34,436 nucleotides of DNA, from the NCBI GenBank assembly GCA_017455065.1, contig JAFTBU010000043.1, positions 1 to 34,436 of the forward strand, read 5' to 3'. Positions 1 through 7,576 of this stretch are shown here, piece by piece. Every line of letters starts with the position of its first letter. Position 1 is the stretch's first letter. This stretch comes from Bacteroidales bacterium (lineage in GTDB: Bacteria > Bacteroidota > Bacteroidia > Bacteroidales > UBA932). A program made the translations under genes and the position numbers. The notes beneath the pieces are model-generated. The model was given only the letters and a program-made list of their open reading frames with translations, ran no database searches and was not told where the DNA came from.

Positions 1-93
1 CACTGGAAAAGTCGCCGTGATTCGCTCCGCAGCGGACAGCAACGGGCGGGCGAGGAGTGCACTCAAACATACCTCACCGCAGCCCGCCCGTAA

Positions 94-127
94 CCGCCGC
101 GCCTCGCCATCGCGCGGCGGTGGTGCC
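94..127 (+). repeat. REP-like palindromic element, left copy
   Basis: This is a 34-bp element made of CCGCCGCGC, a 9-nt loop, GCGCGGCGG (a perfect 9-bp stem) and a tail GTGGTGCC. The tail gives it a direction. The reverse complement of 642-675 matches it at 33 of 34 positions, so two oppositely oriented copies bracket the tandem array. The pattern resembles paired REP/BIME palindromes, but no relationship to the structured elements near 30-31 kb is visible. Confidence 0.7.
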
Positions 128-201
128 GCAGCCCTCGCCGCCGCAGGGCGTATATTGCGGCGGCGGAGCCGATCAACCCCTGGCGTCTGGTCTGCACCCT
201 A

Positions 202-557
202 CCCTTCGGTAGCAAAAAGGCCAATTTTTGCGACCGAACCCCCTGACAGACCCACCCTTCGGTAGCAAAAAGGCCCGAATTTGCGACCGAACCCCCGGCG
301 ACCCCACCCTTCGGTAGCAAAAAGGCCGGTTTTTGCGACCGAACCCCTGGCGCACCTACCCTTCGGTAGCAAAAAGGCCGGTTTTTGCGACTGAACCCCC
401 TGGCTGACCTACCCTTCGGTAGCAAAAAGGCCCGATTTTGCGACTGAACCCCTGGCTGACCTACCCTTCGGTAGCAAAAAGGCCGGTTTTTGCGACTGAA
501 CCCCCTGGCTGACCTACCCTTCGGTAGCAAAAAGGTCGGTTTTTGCGACTGAACCCC
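202..557. repeat. Seven-copy tandem array, 52-53 bp units
   Basis: Unit starts are at 202, 255, 307, 359, 412, 464 and 517. Each unit opens with CCCTTCGGTAGCAAAAAGG and continues with a variable 5-7 nt, TTTGCGAC, C or T, and GAACCCC, followed by a 9-12 nt tail. Two hairpins recur. One is CTACC/GGTAG across the unit junction with a CTTC loop. The other is GCAAAAA/TTTTTGC around a GGCCGG-like loop. Units 4 and 6 are identical and units 4-6 are nearly so, while units 1-3 and 7 have drifted. That pattern fits expansion from the middle or right. The period is not a multiple of three, so it is not a protein repeat. Function is unknown; it may be a VNTR or a structured RNA array. Confidence 0.9.
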
Positions 558-641
558 AGTCGGACTCTGCCTCACCCCTGACGGAAGCCGATACATATTG
601 GGTCAGCGGGGCTTCCGCGATCCGGCGGCGAGTCACGCCAG

Positions 642-675
642 GGCACCACCGCCGCGCGATGGCTAGGCGCGGCGG
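642..675 (-). repeat. REP-like palindromic element, right copy (inverted)
   Basis: This is the inverted partner of 94-127, with one mismatch in the loop. It keeps the CCGCCGCGC/GCGCGGCGG stem. It lies 35 bp upstream of the SGNH hydrolase start, so it or the array could form a structure in that gene's leader or mark the end of a neighbouring transcript. Confidence 0.7.
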
Positions 676-709
676 AGGGTATTTGAAGGAAAATGTCTAT
701 ATTCGGGGT

Positions 710-1594
710 ATGAAAAAGATTTTGACGTTTTTGATGGTCCTCGGGCTCGCCGCAGCCACCCAAGCCCAGCCCGCCTCCGCAGCAAAGCAAGCGCTGCCCG
801 CGACCCAGCCCGTCCCCGCTGCCAGGCAAGCTCAGCAGGCCCAGCCCGCCCCCGCAGCGAAGCAAGCCAAGCCCGCAGCCAAGCAAGCCACGCAAACCCA
901 GCCCGCGCCCGAACCCCAGCCCGCCCCCGCAGCCCAGCAGCTCCAGCCGGGCACGAAGGTGGTGATCTTCGGGGATTCGTACAGTACTTTCGAGGGTTTC
1001 ATCCCGGAGGGGTATGCATGCTGGTATCCCGAGTATGCGGATCGCAACGATGTGCATGATGTGGATTCGACATGGTGGCGCATACTCTGCGTCGAGAGGG
1101 GCTGGGACGTCATTTTCAATTCCAGCTACAGCGGAGCCACCATCTGCAACCACGGCTACGGCGGTGAGGACTACGCCGACCGCTCCTTCGTCACCAGGAT
1201 GGTCACGGACATCGTGACCCCGGACGGGCGCCCCGCCGCCTGCGGGCAGCTCCCGGAGCTGCTCCTCGTCCTCGCCGGCACGAATGACAGCTGGGCCGGA
1301 GCCGAGGCGGGAGAAGTCATCCCTCCCGAGCACATGGAAGGCGCCGACCTGTACAAATGCCTCCCCGCCACATCCTACATGTTCTACTACCTCAAGCGCC
1401 GCCTCCCCGACACCCGCATTGTCATGATACTCAACACCGACATGCGCCCTGAGATCACCGACGGTCTGGAAGCGGTCTGCGCCATGTACGGAGTGGAATG
1501 CATGCGCCTGCACGACATCCACAAGCAGATGGGGCACCCCTCCAACGCCGGCATGCGTGCCATCGCCGAGCAGGTAGGGGCATTCGTCAAATAA
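710..1594 (+). CDS. Secreted SGNH/GDSL-family hydrolase with Ala/Pro/Gln-rich linker
   Basis: This encodes a 294-residue protein. The start chosen is the ATG opening MKKILTFLMV, because it begins a clean signal peptide (cleavage near AATQAQ, residue 20); an upstream in-frame ATG at 659 would bury that signal. Residues 21-80 are a low-complexity linker of repeated PA, KQA and QPAP units. The SGNH fold follows. Block I is GDSYS with nucleophile Ser90, block III is GTNDSW, and block V is GHPSNAGM with His276. The Asp usually found three residues before that His (DxxH) is Gln here. Such proteins usually deacylate carbohydrates or lipids in the periplasm. The substrate cannot be told from sequence. 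It ends 24 bp before the VOC gene on the same strand. Confidence 0.8.
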   Translation: MKKILTFLMVLGLAAATQAQPASAAKQALPATQPVPAARQAQQAQPAPAAKQAKPAAKQATQTQPAPEPQPAPAAQQLQPGTKVVIFGDSYSTFEGFIPEGYACWYPEYADRNDVHDVDSTWWRILCVERGWDVIFNSSYSGATICNHGYGGEDYADRSFVTRMVTDIVTPDGRPAACGQLPELLLVLAGTNDSWAGAEAGEVIPPEHMEGADLYKCLPATSYMFYYLKRRLPDTRIVMILNTDMRPEITDGLEAVCAMYGVECMRLHDIHKQMGHPSNAGMRAIAEQVGAFVK

Positions 1595-1618
1595 TCATCT
1601 TAACAAGACTAAAGGACA

Positions 1619-2692
1619 ATGGAAAAATTCTTCATCACAGGCATCCAGCAGGTAGGAGTCGGCACCGTCGACTTCAGGAAATCCTGGGACTGGTTCATAG
1701 ACAAATTCGGCATTGACGTCAAGATACTCGAGGACGATACCGTGGCGGAGCGCATGCTTCCCTACACCGGCGGCGTCCCCCAGAAGCGCCACGCCTGCAT
1801 CGCCGTGAGCCTCCAGGGCGGCGGCGGTTTCGAGATTTGGCAATACTCCGAGCGCACCCCCGTCCCCGCGGGCTTCGACGTATCGGTCGGCGACCTCGGC
1901 TTCTTCGCCGCCAGGCTCAAATGCCGCGACGTCGCCGCCTTCCACGAGCAGCTCTCCGCCAAATGGCACGGCTGCGGCGAGGTCGGCGCCCTCCCGGACG
2001 GCACCCCCTGCTTCTATGTCAAGGACCTGTATGGCAATTTCTTCCAGGTCGTGCAGCAGGACGACATCTTCATCGATGAGCACCGTCTGTGTGGCGGCAT
2101 CGTCGGTGCGGTGGCGGGAGTGACCGACATCGAGGTGTCAATGAAATTCTACGGCGAGATCCTCGGTTACGACAAAGTCGTCTATGACGAGACCGGAGTC
2201 TTCACGGACTGGGCGGTGATGCCCGGGGCGAGGGAGAAATACCGCAGGGTCCTGCTCGAATCCACCGCTCCCCGCAAGGGAGCCTTCAGCGGACTGCTGC
2301 CGATGGGCCGCATCGAGCTCGTGCAGGCATTGGACCGCACCCCCCGCAAGATCTACGAAGGCCGCTACTGGGGCGACCCCGGCTTCATACAGCTATGCTT
2401 CGACGTGACCGGCATGAAAGAACTCGGCAGATTCTGCGCGATCAAGGGACACCCTTTCACCGTGGACAGCTGCCCCGGAGACATCCGCTTCGACATGGGT
2501 GACGCCTCCGGCCACTTCACCTACATCGAAGACCCCGACGGCACCCTCATCGAATTCGTCGAGACCCACCGCATCCCCATTGCCAAGAAACTCGGCTGGT
2601 TCCTCGACATGAAAAAGAGGGACCCCGAAAAAATGCTTCCGAAGTTCCTCTTCAGGGTCATTGGACTCGTGTCCAGGGAAAAGCTAAAGTAG
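1619..2692 (+). CDS. Two-domain VOC (glyoxalase/dioxygenase-like) protein
   Basis: This encodes a 357-residue cytoplasmic protein. Two vicinal-oxygen-chelate modules are visible. The first (about residues 5-145) opens GIQQVGVGTVDFRKSWDWF and ends DLYGNFFQVVQ. The second (about 155-315) opens VAGVTDIEVSMKFYGEIL and ends EDPDGTLIEFVETHRI. Ending with an acidic residue in the final beta strand is typical of metal-binding VOC domains. A helical, basic tail follows (KKLGWFLDMKKRDPEKMLPK). Family members include epimerases, glyoxalases, dioxygenases and resistance proteins, and nothing here decides among them. AAGGAC precedes the ATG. The gene ends convergent with and overlapping the end of the LytTR regulator by 9 bp. 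Confidence 0.75.
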   Translation: MEKFFITGIQQVGVGTVDFRKSWDWFIDKFGIDVKILEDDTVAERMLPYTGGVPQKRHACIAVSLQGGGGFEIWQYSERTPVPAGFDVSVGDLGFFAARLKCRDVAAFHEQLSAKWHGCGEVGALPDGTPCFYVKDLYGNFFQVVQQDDIFIDEHRLCGGIVGAVAGVTDIEVSMKFYGEILGYDKVVYDETGVFTDWAVMPGAREKYRRVLLESTAPRKGAFSGLLPMGRIELVQALDRTPRKIYEGRYWGDPGFIQLCFDVTGMKELGRFCAIKGHPFTVDSCPGDIRFDMGDASGHFTYIEDPDGTLIEFVETHRIPIAKKLGWFLDMKKRDPEKMLPKFLFRVIGLVSREKLK

Positions 2693-3487
2693 CGCGGACA
2701 GCTGGTCGTAATACTGCTTGCTCACAGGAATACGCCTCGGCTCACTGGTATCCAGCAGAGCCGAGATGGTGCCGTCCTTCTCGCGGCTAAGCACCTTCAC
2801 GTGCTTGGGATTGACGAAATATGAGCGGTGGCAGCGCACCAGGCCGAACTCCGCCGCATTGGCCTCCTGGCTCTTCATCGAATTGCGCAGCAGGAACTCC
2901 TTGACACCCTGGCCCTCCAGATACGAGACCTTGATGTAATTGAACTCCGCGCCGATGCTCAGCACAGACTCGGGCTCCACGGTGAGCTTGAGCCGCTTGT
3001 GTTCATCCATGAACTTCATCAAACCCTCTGACGGTCCGGCCTCCTTGCGCTCGATCTCCCTGTCCCTGTCCTTCAGCAGCTGCCGCATGAACAGGAAAAT
3101 GTAGGGATACACCAGAGCGAAGCCCGCGAATCTGCCGCAGTCTCCCAGGGTCTGGAAATACATCTGGCTCCCGCCCTGGAAAAGATTGGTGTAAAGAGCC
3201 ATGAAAGCCGACGCCACGGCCACCTCGATGACGCAGAAGACCCCGTAAGACCAGGCCTTCATGTCATAATGCTTCAGCACCGGCAGCAATATGCTCCGGG
3301 TGATCAGCACCGAGACCAGCAGGATGCAAGTCAGGATCACCAGGTGGAAACCGTAGCCCTTCCCCCCGAGCATGTAGTACTCCTTGATGCCGAAGGGGTT
3401 GTACACGAGGGAGAAAAGCATGAAAAACACCGGCAGCACGACGATGTAGACGAGCTGCGCAGAAAATCTTGCCGGTATCTTGAACAT
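2684..3487 (-). CDS. Membrane-anchored LytTR-family transcriptional regulator
   Basis: This encodes a 267-residue protein. The ATG at 3487 (MFKIPARF) is preferred over the GTG at 3511 because an AAAAAAGG stretch sits at the right distance upstream and the GTG lies inside the putative -7 box. The N-terminal half carries four hydrophobic segments (near LVYIVVLPVFFML, LVILTCILLVSVLI, VFCVIEVAVASAFMAL and FAGFALVYPYIFLF). A short charged coiled stretch follows (LLKDRDREIERKEA). The C-terminal LytTR DNA-binding domain runs LSIGAEFNYIKVSY, LLRNSMKSQEA, FGLVRCHRSYFVNPKHV, RRIPVSKQYYDQL. No receiver domain is present, so signalling is likely through the membrane part or a partner. It follows aroB in the same direction with its own promoter candidate. 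Targets are unknown. Confidence 0.85.
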   Translation of the reverse strand: MFKIPARFSAQLVYIVVLPVFFMLFSLVYNPFGIKEYYMLGGKGYGFHLVILTCILLVSVLITRSILLPVLKHYDMKAWSYGVFCVIEVAVASAFMALYTNLFQGGSQMYFQTLGDCGRFAGFALVYPYIFLFMRQLLKDRDREIERKEAGPSEGLMKFMDEHKRLKLTVEPESVLSIGAEFNYIKVSYLEGQGVKEFLLRNSMKSQEANAAEFGLVRCHRSYFVNPKHVKVLSREKDGTISALLDTSEPRRIPVSKQYYDQLSALL

Positions 3488-3510
3488 AGTTTCAGCCTTT
3501 TTTCGTCCCA

Positions 3511-3518
3511 CAAATATA
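3511..3518 (-). promoter_or_regulatory. Putative -7 box (TATATTTG) of the LytTR gene
   Basis: TATATTTG on the minus strand fits the Bacteroidota -7 consensus TAnnTTTG and lies 23 bp upstream of the chosen start. It overlaps one arm of the inverted repeat at 3514-3536. No clear -33 TTTG is seen. Confidence 0.4.
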
Positions 3519-3536
3519 GCGTTTTTTCCGCTATAT
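3514..3536 (-). repeat. 8-bp inverted repeat at the aroB stop (weak terminator or operator)
   Basis: ATATAGCG and CGCTATAT form a perfect 8-bp stem around a 7-nt loop. One arm contains the aroB stop codon and the other overlaps the -7 box of the next gene. It lacks a terminal U-run on the minus strand, so attenuation or an operator is as likely as termination. Confidence 0.4.
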
Positions 3537-4508
3537 CCGTTTTATGACGACATCGCCGACCCTGCGGATGAAGACAAAGTTGAGTTTCCCCTCCTCAGCC
3601 TTCTTGTCCTGGCGTATGGCCGGCAGCAGCTCCTCTTCGGGGCAGGGGATCTCGGTCGGGAGCCCGCAGAGCGCGAAGTCCGCCCTGAATTTCGCGGCCA
3701 ATCCCGCCGGGCAGATGCCCCTCTTCTCCGACTCCTCGGCTGCTTTGACAATGCCAATGGCGACCGCCTCCCCGTGGGTGCAGGGGTCGGCGACTCCGTG
3801 GCTGTGCTCCCACCATTCGATGGCGTGGGCGTAGGTATGCCCGAGGTTGAGCAGGCGCCGCTTCCCCGTCTCGAACTCGTCCCTCCGGACAATCGCCGCC
3901 TTCACCTCCGCTGCAGCCTTCACCAGGGGGGCCAGTGCCGTGAGGTCGGGGGTGCCGGAAAGCGCCTCCACGGCCTTCTGGTAATTGCCGTCATCCTTGA
4001 TGATGAAGGTCTTCAGCAGCTCGGCGGCACCGGAGCGCAGCTCCCGCGCGGGCAGCGACGAAAGCGTCTCCGGGCAGATGTAGGTCAATTCCGGCTGGCG
4101 TATGATGCCGACCATATTCTTGTAAGAATCCACATTGACCCCGGTTTTCCCGCCGATGCCGGCATCCACCATCGAAAGCAGGGTGGTGGGGATGTTGACA
4201 TAGCGTATGCCCCGTTTGTAGATGCAGGCCGCGAAACCCGCGAGGTCGGTGGTGACACCGCCTCCCATGGCCACCAGCAGTGAATCCCGTCCGGCCCCCA
4301 TGGACATCAGCCAACGGCAGATGGCCATCACGGTGTCCATGGTCTTGTGCTCCTCGTCGGCGTCGATAGCCATGGCGGGAGACTTGCCGAAAGCCTTGGC
4401 CTCGTGCAGGACCACGTTCCTGTCATAGACGATGAACATGTCCCTGTGGCGGGGCAGGGCCCTTTTCGCGCCGGAAAGGCTGCCGGATTTTATCTTGATC
4501 CTTGTCAT
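3531..4508 (-). CDS. aroB: 3-dehydroquinate synthase
   Basis: This encodes a 325-residue cytoplasmic enzyme that converts DAHP to 3-dehydroquinate, the second step of the shikimate pathway, using NAD and a divalent metal. Visible signatures are the glycine-rich nucleotide site MGGGVTTDLAGFAA, the motif GGKTGVN, the SGAAELLK glutamate, LGHTYAHAIE and HGEAVAIG; the last two hold the metal-binding histidines. It is a little shorter than the usual roughly 360 residues at the N-terminus. The ATG at 4508 is chosen because it overlaps the stop of the DAHP synthase gene as ATGA, the same coupling seen one gene upstream. It is the last gene of the aromatic operon. Confidence 0.96.
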   Translation of the reverse strand: MTRIKIKSGSLSGAKRALPRHRDMFIVYDRNVVLHEAKAFGKSPAMAIDADEEHKTMDTVMAICRWLMSMGAGRDSLLVAMGGGVTTDLAGFAACIYKRGIRYVNIPTTLLSMVDAGIGGKTGVNVDSYKNMVGIIRQPELTYICPETLSSLPARELRSGAAELLKTFIIKDDGNYQKAVEALSGTPDLTALAPLVKAAAEVKAAIVRRDEFETGKRRLLNLGHTYAHAIEWWEHSHGVADPCTHGEAVAIGIVKAAEESEKRGICPAGLAAKFRADFALCGLPTEIPCPEEELLPAIRQDKKAEEGKLNFVFIRRVGDVVIKRI

Positions 4509-5548
4509 ACCCAGAGTTCTGCCAGATCGTAAATCAGTTTCTCGGATTTCTCCCAACCCAGGCAGGGATCAGTGATGGACTTGCCGTAAACATGGCCGCT
4601 GGCCTTCTGGCAGCCATCCTCGAGGTAGGACTCGATCATCATACCCTTCACCATGCGGTGGATATCGGCATTGTGACGGGCGCTGTGCAGCACCTCCTTG
4701 GCGATGCGTACCTGCTCCAGATGATTCTTGCCGGAATTGGAATGGTTGGTGTCCACCACCACGGCGGGGAAACTCAGGCCGCTCTGGGCGTACAACTCCG
4801 CCAGATGGGCCAGATCCTCATAGTGGTAATTGGGATGGTTGATGCCGTCGGCATCCACGTAACCGCGCAGGATAGCGTGCGCCAGAGGATTGCCCTTGCT
4901 CTCCACCTCCCAGTTGCGGTAGATGAAAGTATGCTGAGACTGAGCCGCCTTGATGGCATTCATCATCACGGAGAGATTGCCGCTGGTGGGGTTTTTCATG
5001 CCCACAGGGATCTCCAGGCCGCTCGAAGTCATGCGGTGCTGCTGGTTCTCCACCGAACGGGCGCCCACCGCCACATACGACAGCAGGTCGGAGAGATACT
5101 TGTGGTTTTCCGGGTACAGCATCTCGTCGGCGCAGGAAAAGCCAGTGGTCTCGATGGCGTCCATGTGCAGTTTCCTTATGGCAATGAGGCCCTTCAGCAG
5201 GTCGGAACCGGCGGAGGGGTCCGGCTGGTGCAGCATGCCCTTGTAGCCGATGCAGGTGGTCCTGGGCTTGTTGGTATAGATGCGCGGGACGATCACGATC
5301 CTGTCCTTGACCTTCTCCTGCACTTCCCTGAGCCTGCTGATGTAATCTATCACCGCATCCTCCCTGTCAGCCGAGCAGGGACCTATCACGAGCAGGAGCT
5401 TGTCGCTCTCGCCGGTGAAGATGCTGCAGATCTCACGGTCGTTGGCTTCCTTGGCGCGAACTCCCTCCGGAGACAGGGGGTACATCTCCTTGATCTCCTT
5501 GGGTATCAGCAGCTTGCGCTTGAATATGAGGTTTTGCATGTCTGTCAT
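4505..5548 (-). CDS. aroF: 3-deoxy-7-phosphoheptulonate (DAHP) synthase, class I alpha type
   Basis: This encodes a 347-residue enzyme that condenses phosphoenolpyruvate with erythrose 4-phosphate, the committed step of aromatic biosynthesis. It aligns by eye with the E. coli AroF/G/H type: IGPCSADREDAV, PRIYTNKPRTTCIGYKG, GARSVENQQHR, VGMKNPTSGN, VVVDTNHSNSGKNH, and the ending YGKSITDPCLGWE. No chorismate mutase domain is attached, unlike the mutase-fused beta type found in some relatives; the mutase activity is instead in PheA of the same operon. The exact paralogue symbol is uncertain. It overlaps the tyrA stop and the aroB start by ATGA at each end. Its substrate erythrose 4-phosphate can be supplied by transketolase, which is encoded about 6 kb away. 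Confidence 0.95.
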   Translation of the reverse strand: MTDMQNLIFKRKLLIPKEIKEMYPLSPEGVRAKEANDREICSIFTGESDKLLLVIGPCSADREDAVIDYISRLREVQEKVKDRIVIVPRIYTNKPRTTCIGYKGMLHQPDPSAGSDLLKGLIAIRKLHMDAIETTGFSCADEMLYPENHKYLSDLLSYVAVGARSVENQQHRMTSSGLEIPVGMKNPTSGNLSVMMNAIKAAQSQHTFIYRNWEVESKGNPLAHAILRGYVDADGINHPNYHYEDLAHLAELYAQSGLSFPAVVVDTNHSNSGKNHLEQVRIAKEVLHSARHNADIHRMVKGMMIESYLEDGCQKASGHVYGKSITDPCLGWEKSEKLIYDLAELWV

Positions 5549-6405
5549 TTCTTGTCAAAATAAGATCTCCTGTGAGTGGAGAGTTTCATCATTTCCTTCA
5601 TGGTCCCGGTGTCCTCCCGGGCGAGGGCGTCGCGCAGCTGGGTGAATTTCCCCAGGAACAGGTCCATCTGCGAGAGGAGCTCGTCCTTGTTGTCCAGGAA
5701 CAGCTCGGTCCACATATTTTCATTGATACGGGCGATGCGGGTGAGGTCCCGGAACGAATCTCCCGTGTATTCTGCCAGGTGGCTGGACTCCTTGCAGGTC
5801 ATCAGCGCCACCGCGATGCAGTGGGTGAGCTGCGAGAGGAAGCCTATCATCTCGTCGTGCGCCTCCGGGGTGAGGGTGGCAATATGGCCGAAGCCCAGCA
5901 GGACGGCGATGTCGTGCATCAGGTCAATGGCTTCGGGGGTGTTGCGCTCCGTCGGGGTGATGATGAAATTGGCCCCGCGGAACACTCCGCAGTCGCTGTT
6001 CTCCACTCCGCTGACCTCGCGTCCCGCCATGGGGTGCGCGGGGATGAACTCCAGGTCTTCGCGGAGCATGCCCTGGATCTTTCCCACGATGGCCCGCTTG
6101 ACACCGGTCATGTCGGAAATCACCGCGCCCTCCTTCAGGAAGCCCTGGTATTTCTCTATCCACTCCACGAAGGCGCCGGGATAAAGGCCGGAGATCACCA
6201 GGTCGAACTGCCTGACGTATTCTTCACGCACCTGCGCCTCGCCGTGGGCGATGAAGCCATGGGACAGGGCGTAGTCTATGCTTTCCTGCCTGCGGGCCAG
6301 TGCGCCCACCTCGAAGCCTATCCGGCTGAGCCCCTGGGCGAAAGAGCCGCCCATCATACCCAGTCCGATGATAAGTATCTTTTTGTCTTTGATCAGTATC
6401 TGCAT
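5545..6405 (-). CDS. tyrA: Prephenate dehydrogenase
   Basis: This encodes a 286-residue enzyme that oxidatively decarboxylates prephenate to 4-hydroxyphenylpyruvate on the tyrosine branch. An N-terminal Rossmann motif GLGMMGGSFAQGL starts at residue 15. The substrate-region motif HPMAGREVSGVENS follows, with the helical dimerisation domain after it (FLSQLTHCIAVALM, FRDLTRIARINENMWTELFLDN). No chorismate mutase or ACT domain is present. The start ATG lies just downstream of a 13-bp repeat array that fills the gap to aroC. The stop overlaps the DAHP synthase start by ATGA. Confidence 0.93.
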   Translation of the reverse strand: MQILIKDKKILIIGLGMMGGSFAQGLSRIGFEVGALARRQESIDYALSHGFIAHGEAQVREEYVRQFDLVISGLYPGAFVEWIEKYQGFLKEGAVISDMTGVKRAIVGKIQGMLREDLEFIPAHPMAGREVSGVENSDCGVFRGANFIITPTERNTPEAIDLMHDIAVLLGFGHIATLTPEAHDEMIGFLSQLTHCIAVALMTCKESSHLAEYTGDSFRDLTRIARINENMWTELFLDNKDELLSQMDLFLGKFTQLRDALAREDTGTMKEMMKLSTHRRSYFDKK

Positions 6406-6406
6406 T

Positions 6407-6458
6407 TTTCTTAGCTCTGTTTCTTAGCCCTGTTTCTTAGCTCTGTTTCTTAGCCCGG
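6407..6458. repeat. Four tandem 13-bp repeats in the aroC-tyrA gap
   Basis: Units are at 6407-6419, 6420-6432, 6433-6445 and 6446-6458. Units 1-3 read TTTCTTAGC, C or T, CTG on the plus strand, and the last unit is one base off. On the minus strand each unit carries TAAGAAA. With a 13-bp period the TAA moves one frame per unit, so all three frames are closed downstream of aroC. The array spans most of the 64-bp gap and forms the tyrA leader, so copy number could affect coupling. Confidence 0.9.
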
Positions 6459-6469
6459 GGCCGCATCCG

Positions 6470-7570
6470 TCAGCGCGCGGCCAGCCAGTCGGTGCCGTAG
6501 CGGAGGGCCAGCGCGTCGCAGAGCACCACGGCCGTGAGGCTGCTCACCACGGGGCAGATCCTCCGGATGATGGCCGGGTCGTGCCTGCCCTTGAGGTTCA
6601 GCTCCACCTCCTTGCCCTGCAGGAAATCTACGCTCTGCTGCGTCCTGGCGATGGAAGGGGTCGGCTTCACCGCCATATTGAAGACAATGGGCATGCCGTT
6701 GGAGATGCCTCCGTTGATGCCGCCGTTGTTGTTGGTCGCGGTCACGACCTTGCCGTCGCGGATGCGCAGGCTGTCATTGACCTGCGAGCCCCTGAGGCCG
6801 TCCATCGCGAAACCCTTGCCGAACTCGACACCCTTGATGCCGCCGATGGCGAAGACCGCGTGGGCGATCATCCCTTCGAGCGAATCGAACCAGGGCTCCC
6901 CGACGCCCGCGGGTACGCCGCAGACGGCTGTCTGGATGGTGCCTCCGATCGAGTCCTGCTGCTCCCTTGCCTTCAGTATCCCGGCGCTGACTTCGGCTTC
7001 GATGTCGAGTATCACGGGGAAGCTTTTTGCATTGACCGTGCTTATTTTTCCGCCCAGCTCATCGGGGTCGCAGCCGGCGAGGTCCTCGTCCCGGACGCCG
7101 GCGCAGCTGAGGATATGCGTCGCGAGGCTTATCCCCTTGGCCTCCAGGGCCTGCCGGCAGATGGCACCGGCGGCGACTATGGCTGCCGTCACCCTGCCGG
7201 AAAAATGCCCGCCGCCCCGGGGATCCTCGAAGCCGTGGAACTTGGCATGGGCGGTGAAATCCGCATGGGAGGGCCGTGCAATGCCTTTTTCGTAGTCGGT
7301 GCTCCGCACATTCTCATTGGGAATTACGATCGCGAGCGGCTGCCCGGTGGTGAAGCCTTCGTACACACCGCTCAGGATGCTGAATTCATCCTTTTCCACG
7401 CGGGGGGTGTCGGTGGGGCTGCAGGGGCGCCTGCGTGCAAGCTGCGCCGCGATGAAGCCCTCGTCCACCTTGATGCCCGGGGCGATGCCGTCCAGGACCG
7501 CGCCTATGGCCGGTCCGTGGCTTTCTCCGAACAGAGTCAGTGTCACGCTGTTTCCAATGGTGTTTTTCAT
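6470..7570 (-). CDS. aroC: Chorismate synthase
   Basis: This encodes a 366-residue FMN-dependent enzyme that makes chorismate from 5-enolpyruvylshikimate 3-phosphate. Family signatures are all visible: GESHGPAIG near the N-terminus, FTTGQPLAIVIPNENVRSTDY, RPSHADFTAHAKFHG followed by DPRGGGHFSGRVT, NNNGGINGGISNGMPI, and the C-terminal GRHDPAIIRR. Length is normal. It starts 6 bp after the pheA stop and is separated from tyrA by the 64-bp gap with 13-bp repeats. Confidence 0.97.
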   Translation of the reverse strand: MKNTIGNSVTLTLFGESHGPAIGAVLDGIAPGIKVDEGFIAAQLARRRPCSPTDTPRVEKDEFSILSGVYEGFTTGQPLAIVIPNENVRSTDYEKGIARPSHADFTAHAKFHGFEDPRGGGHFSGRVTAAIVAAGAICRQALEAKGISLATHILSCAGVRDEDLAGCDPDELGGKISTVNAKSFPVILDIEAEVSAGILKAREQQDSIGGTIQTAVCGVPAGVGEPWFDSLEGMIAHAVFAIGGIKGVEFGKGFAMDGLRGSQVNDSLRIRDGKVVTATNNNGGINGGISNGMPIVFNMAVKPTPSIARTQQSVDFLQGKEVELNLKGRHDPAIIRRICPVVSSLTAVVLCDALALRYGTDWLAAR

Positions 7571-7576
7571 GCCGGT

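Larger units (their letters stand above)
1..709. other. Non-coding left end
   Basis: No convincing gene is seen here. Open frames across this stretch are translations of a tandem array and of GC-rich palindromes. Because the array period is 52-53 bp, no single frame keeps a repeated peptide. The recognisable content is the seven-copy array at 202-557 and the two inverted 34-bp palindromic elements at 94-127 and 642-675. Bases 1-93 carry nothing I recognise. Confidence 0.7.

Noticed and set aside
202-557. CRISPR or dual-spacer guide-RNA type array
   Set aside because: Between conserved blocks the sequence is nearly the same from unit to unit, so there are no true spacers, and no effector gene is nearby.
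63-596. Minus-strand frame with repeated SRKNRPFCYRRVG-like peptide
   Set aside because: This is the tandem array translated; the 52-53 bp period breaks the frame and the repeats are conserved as DNA, not protein.
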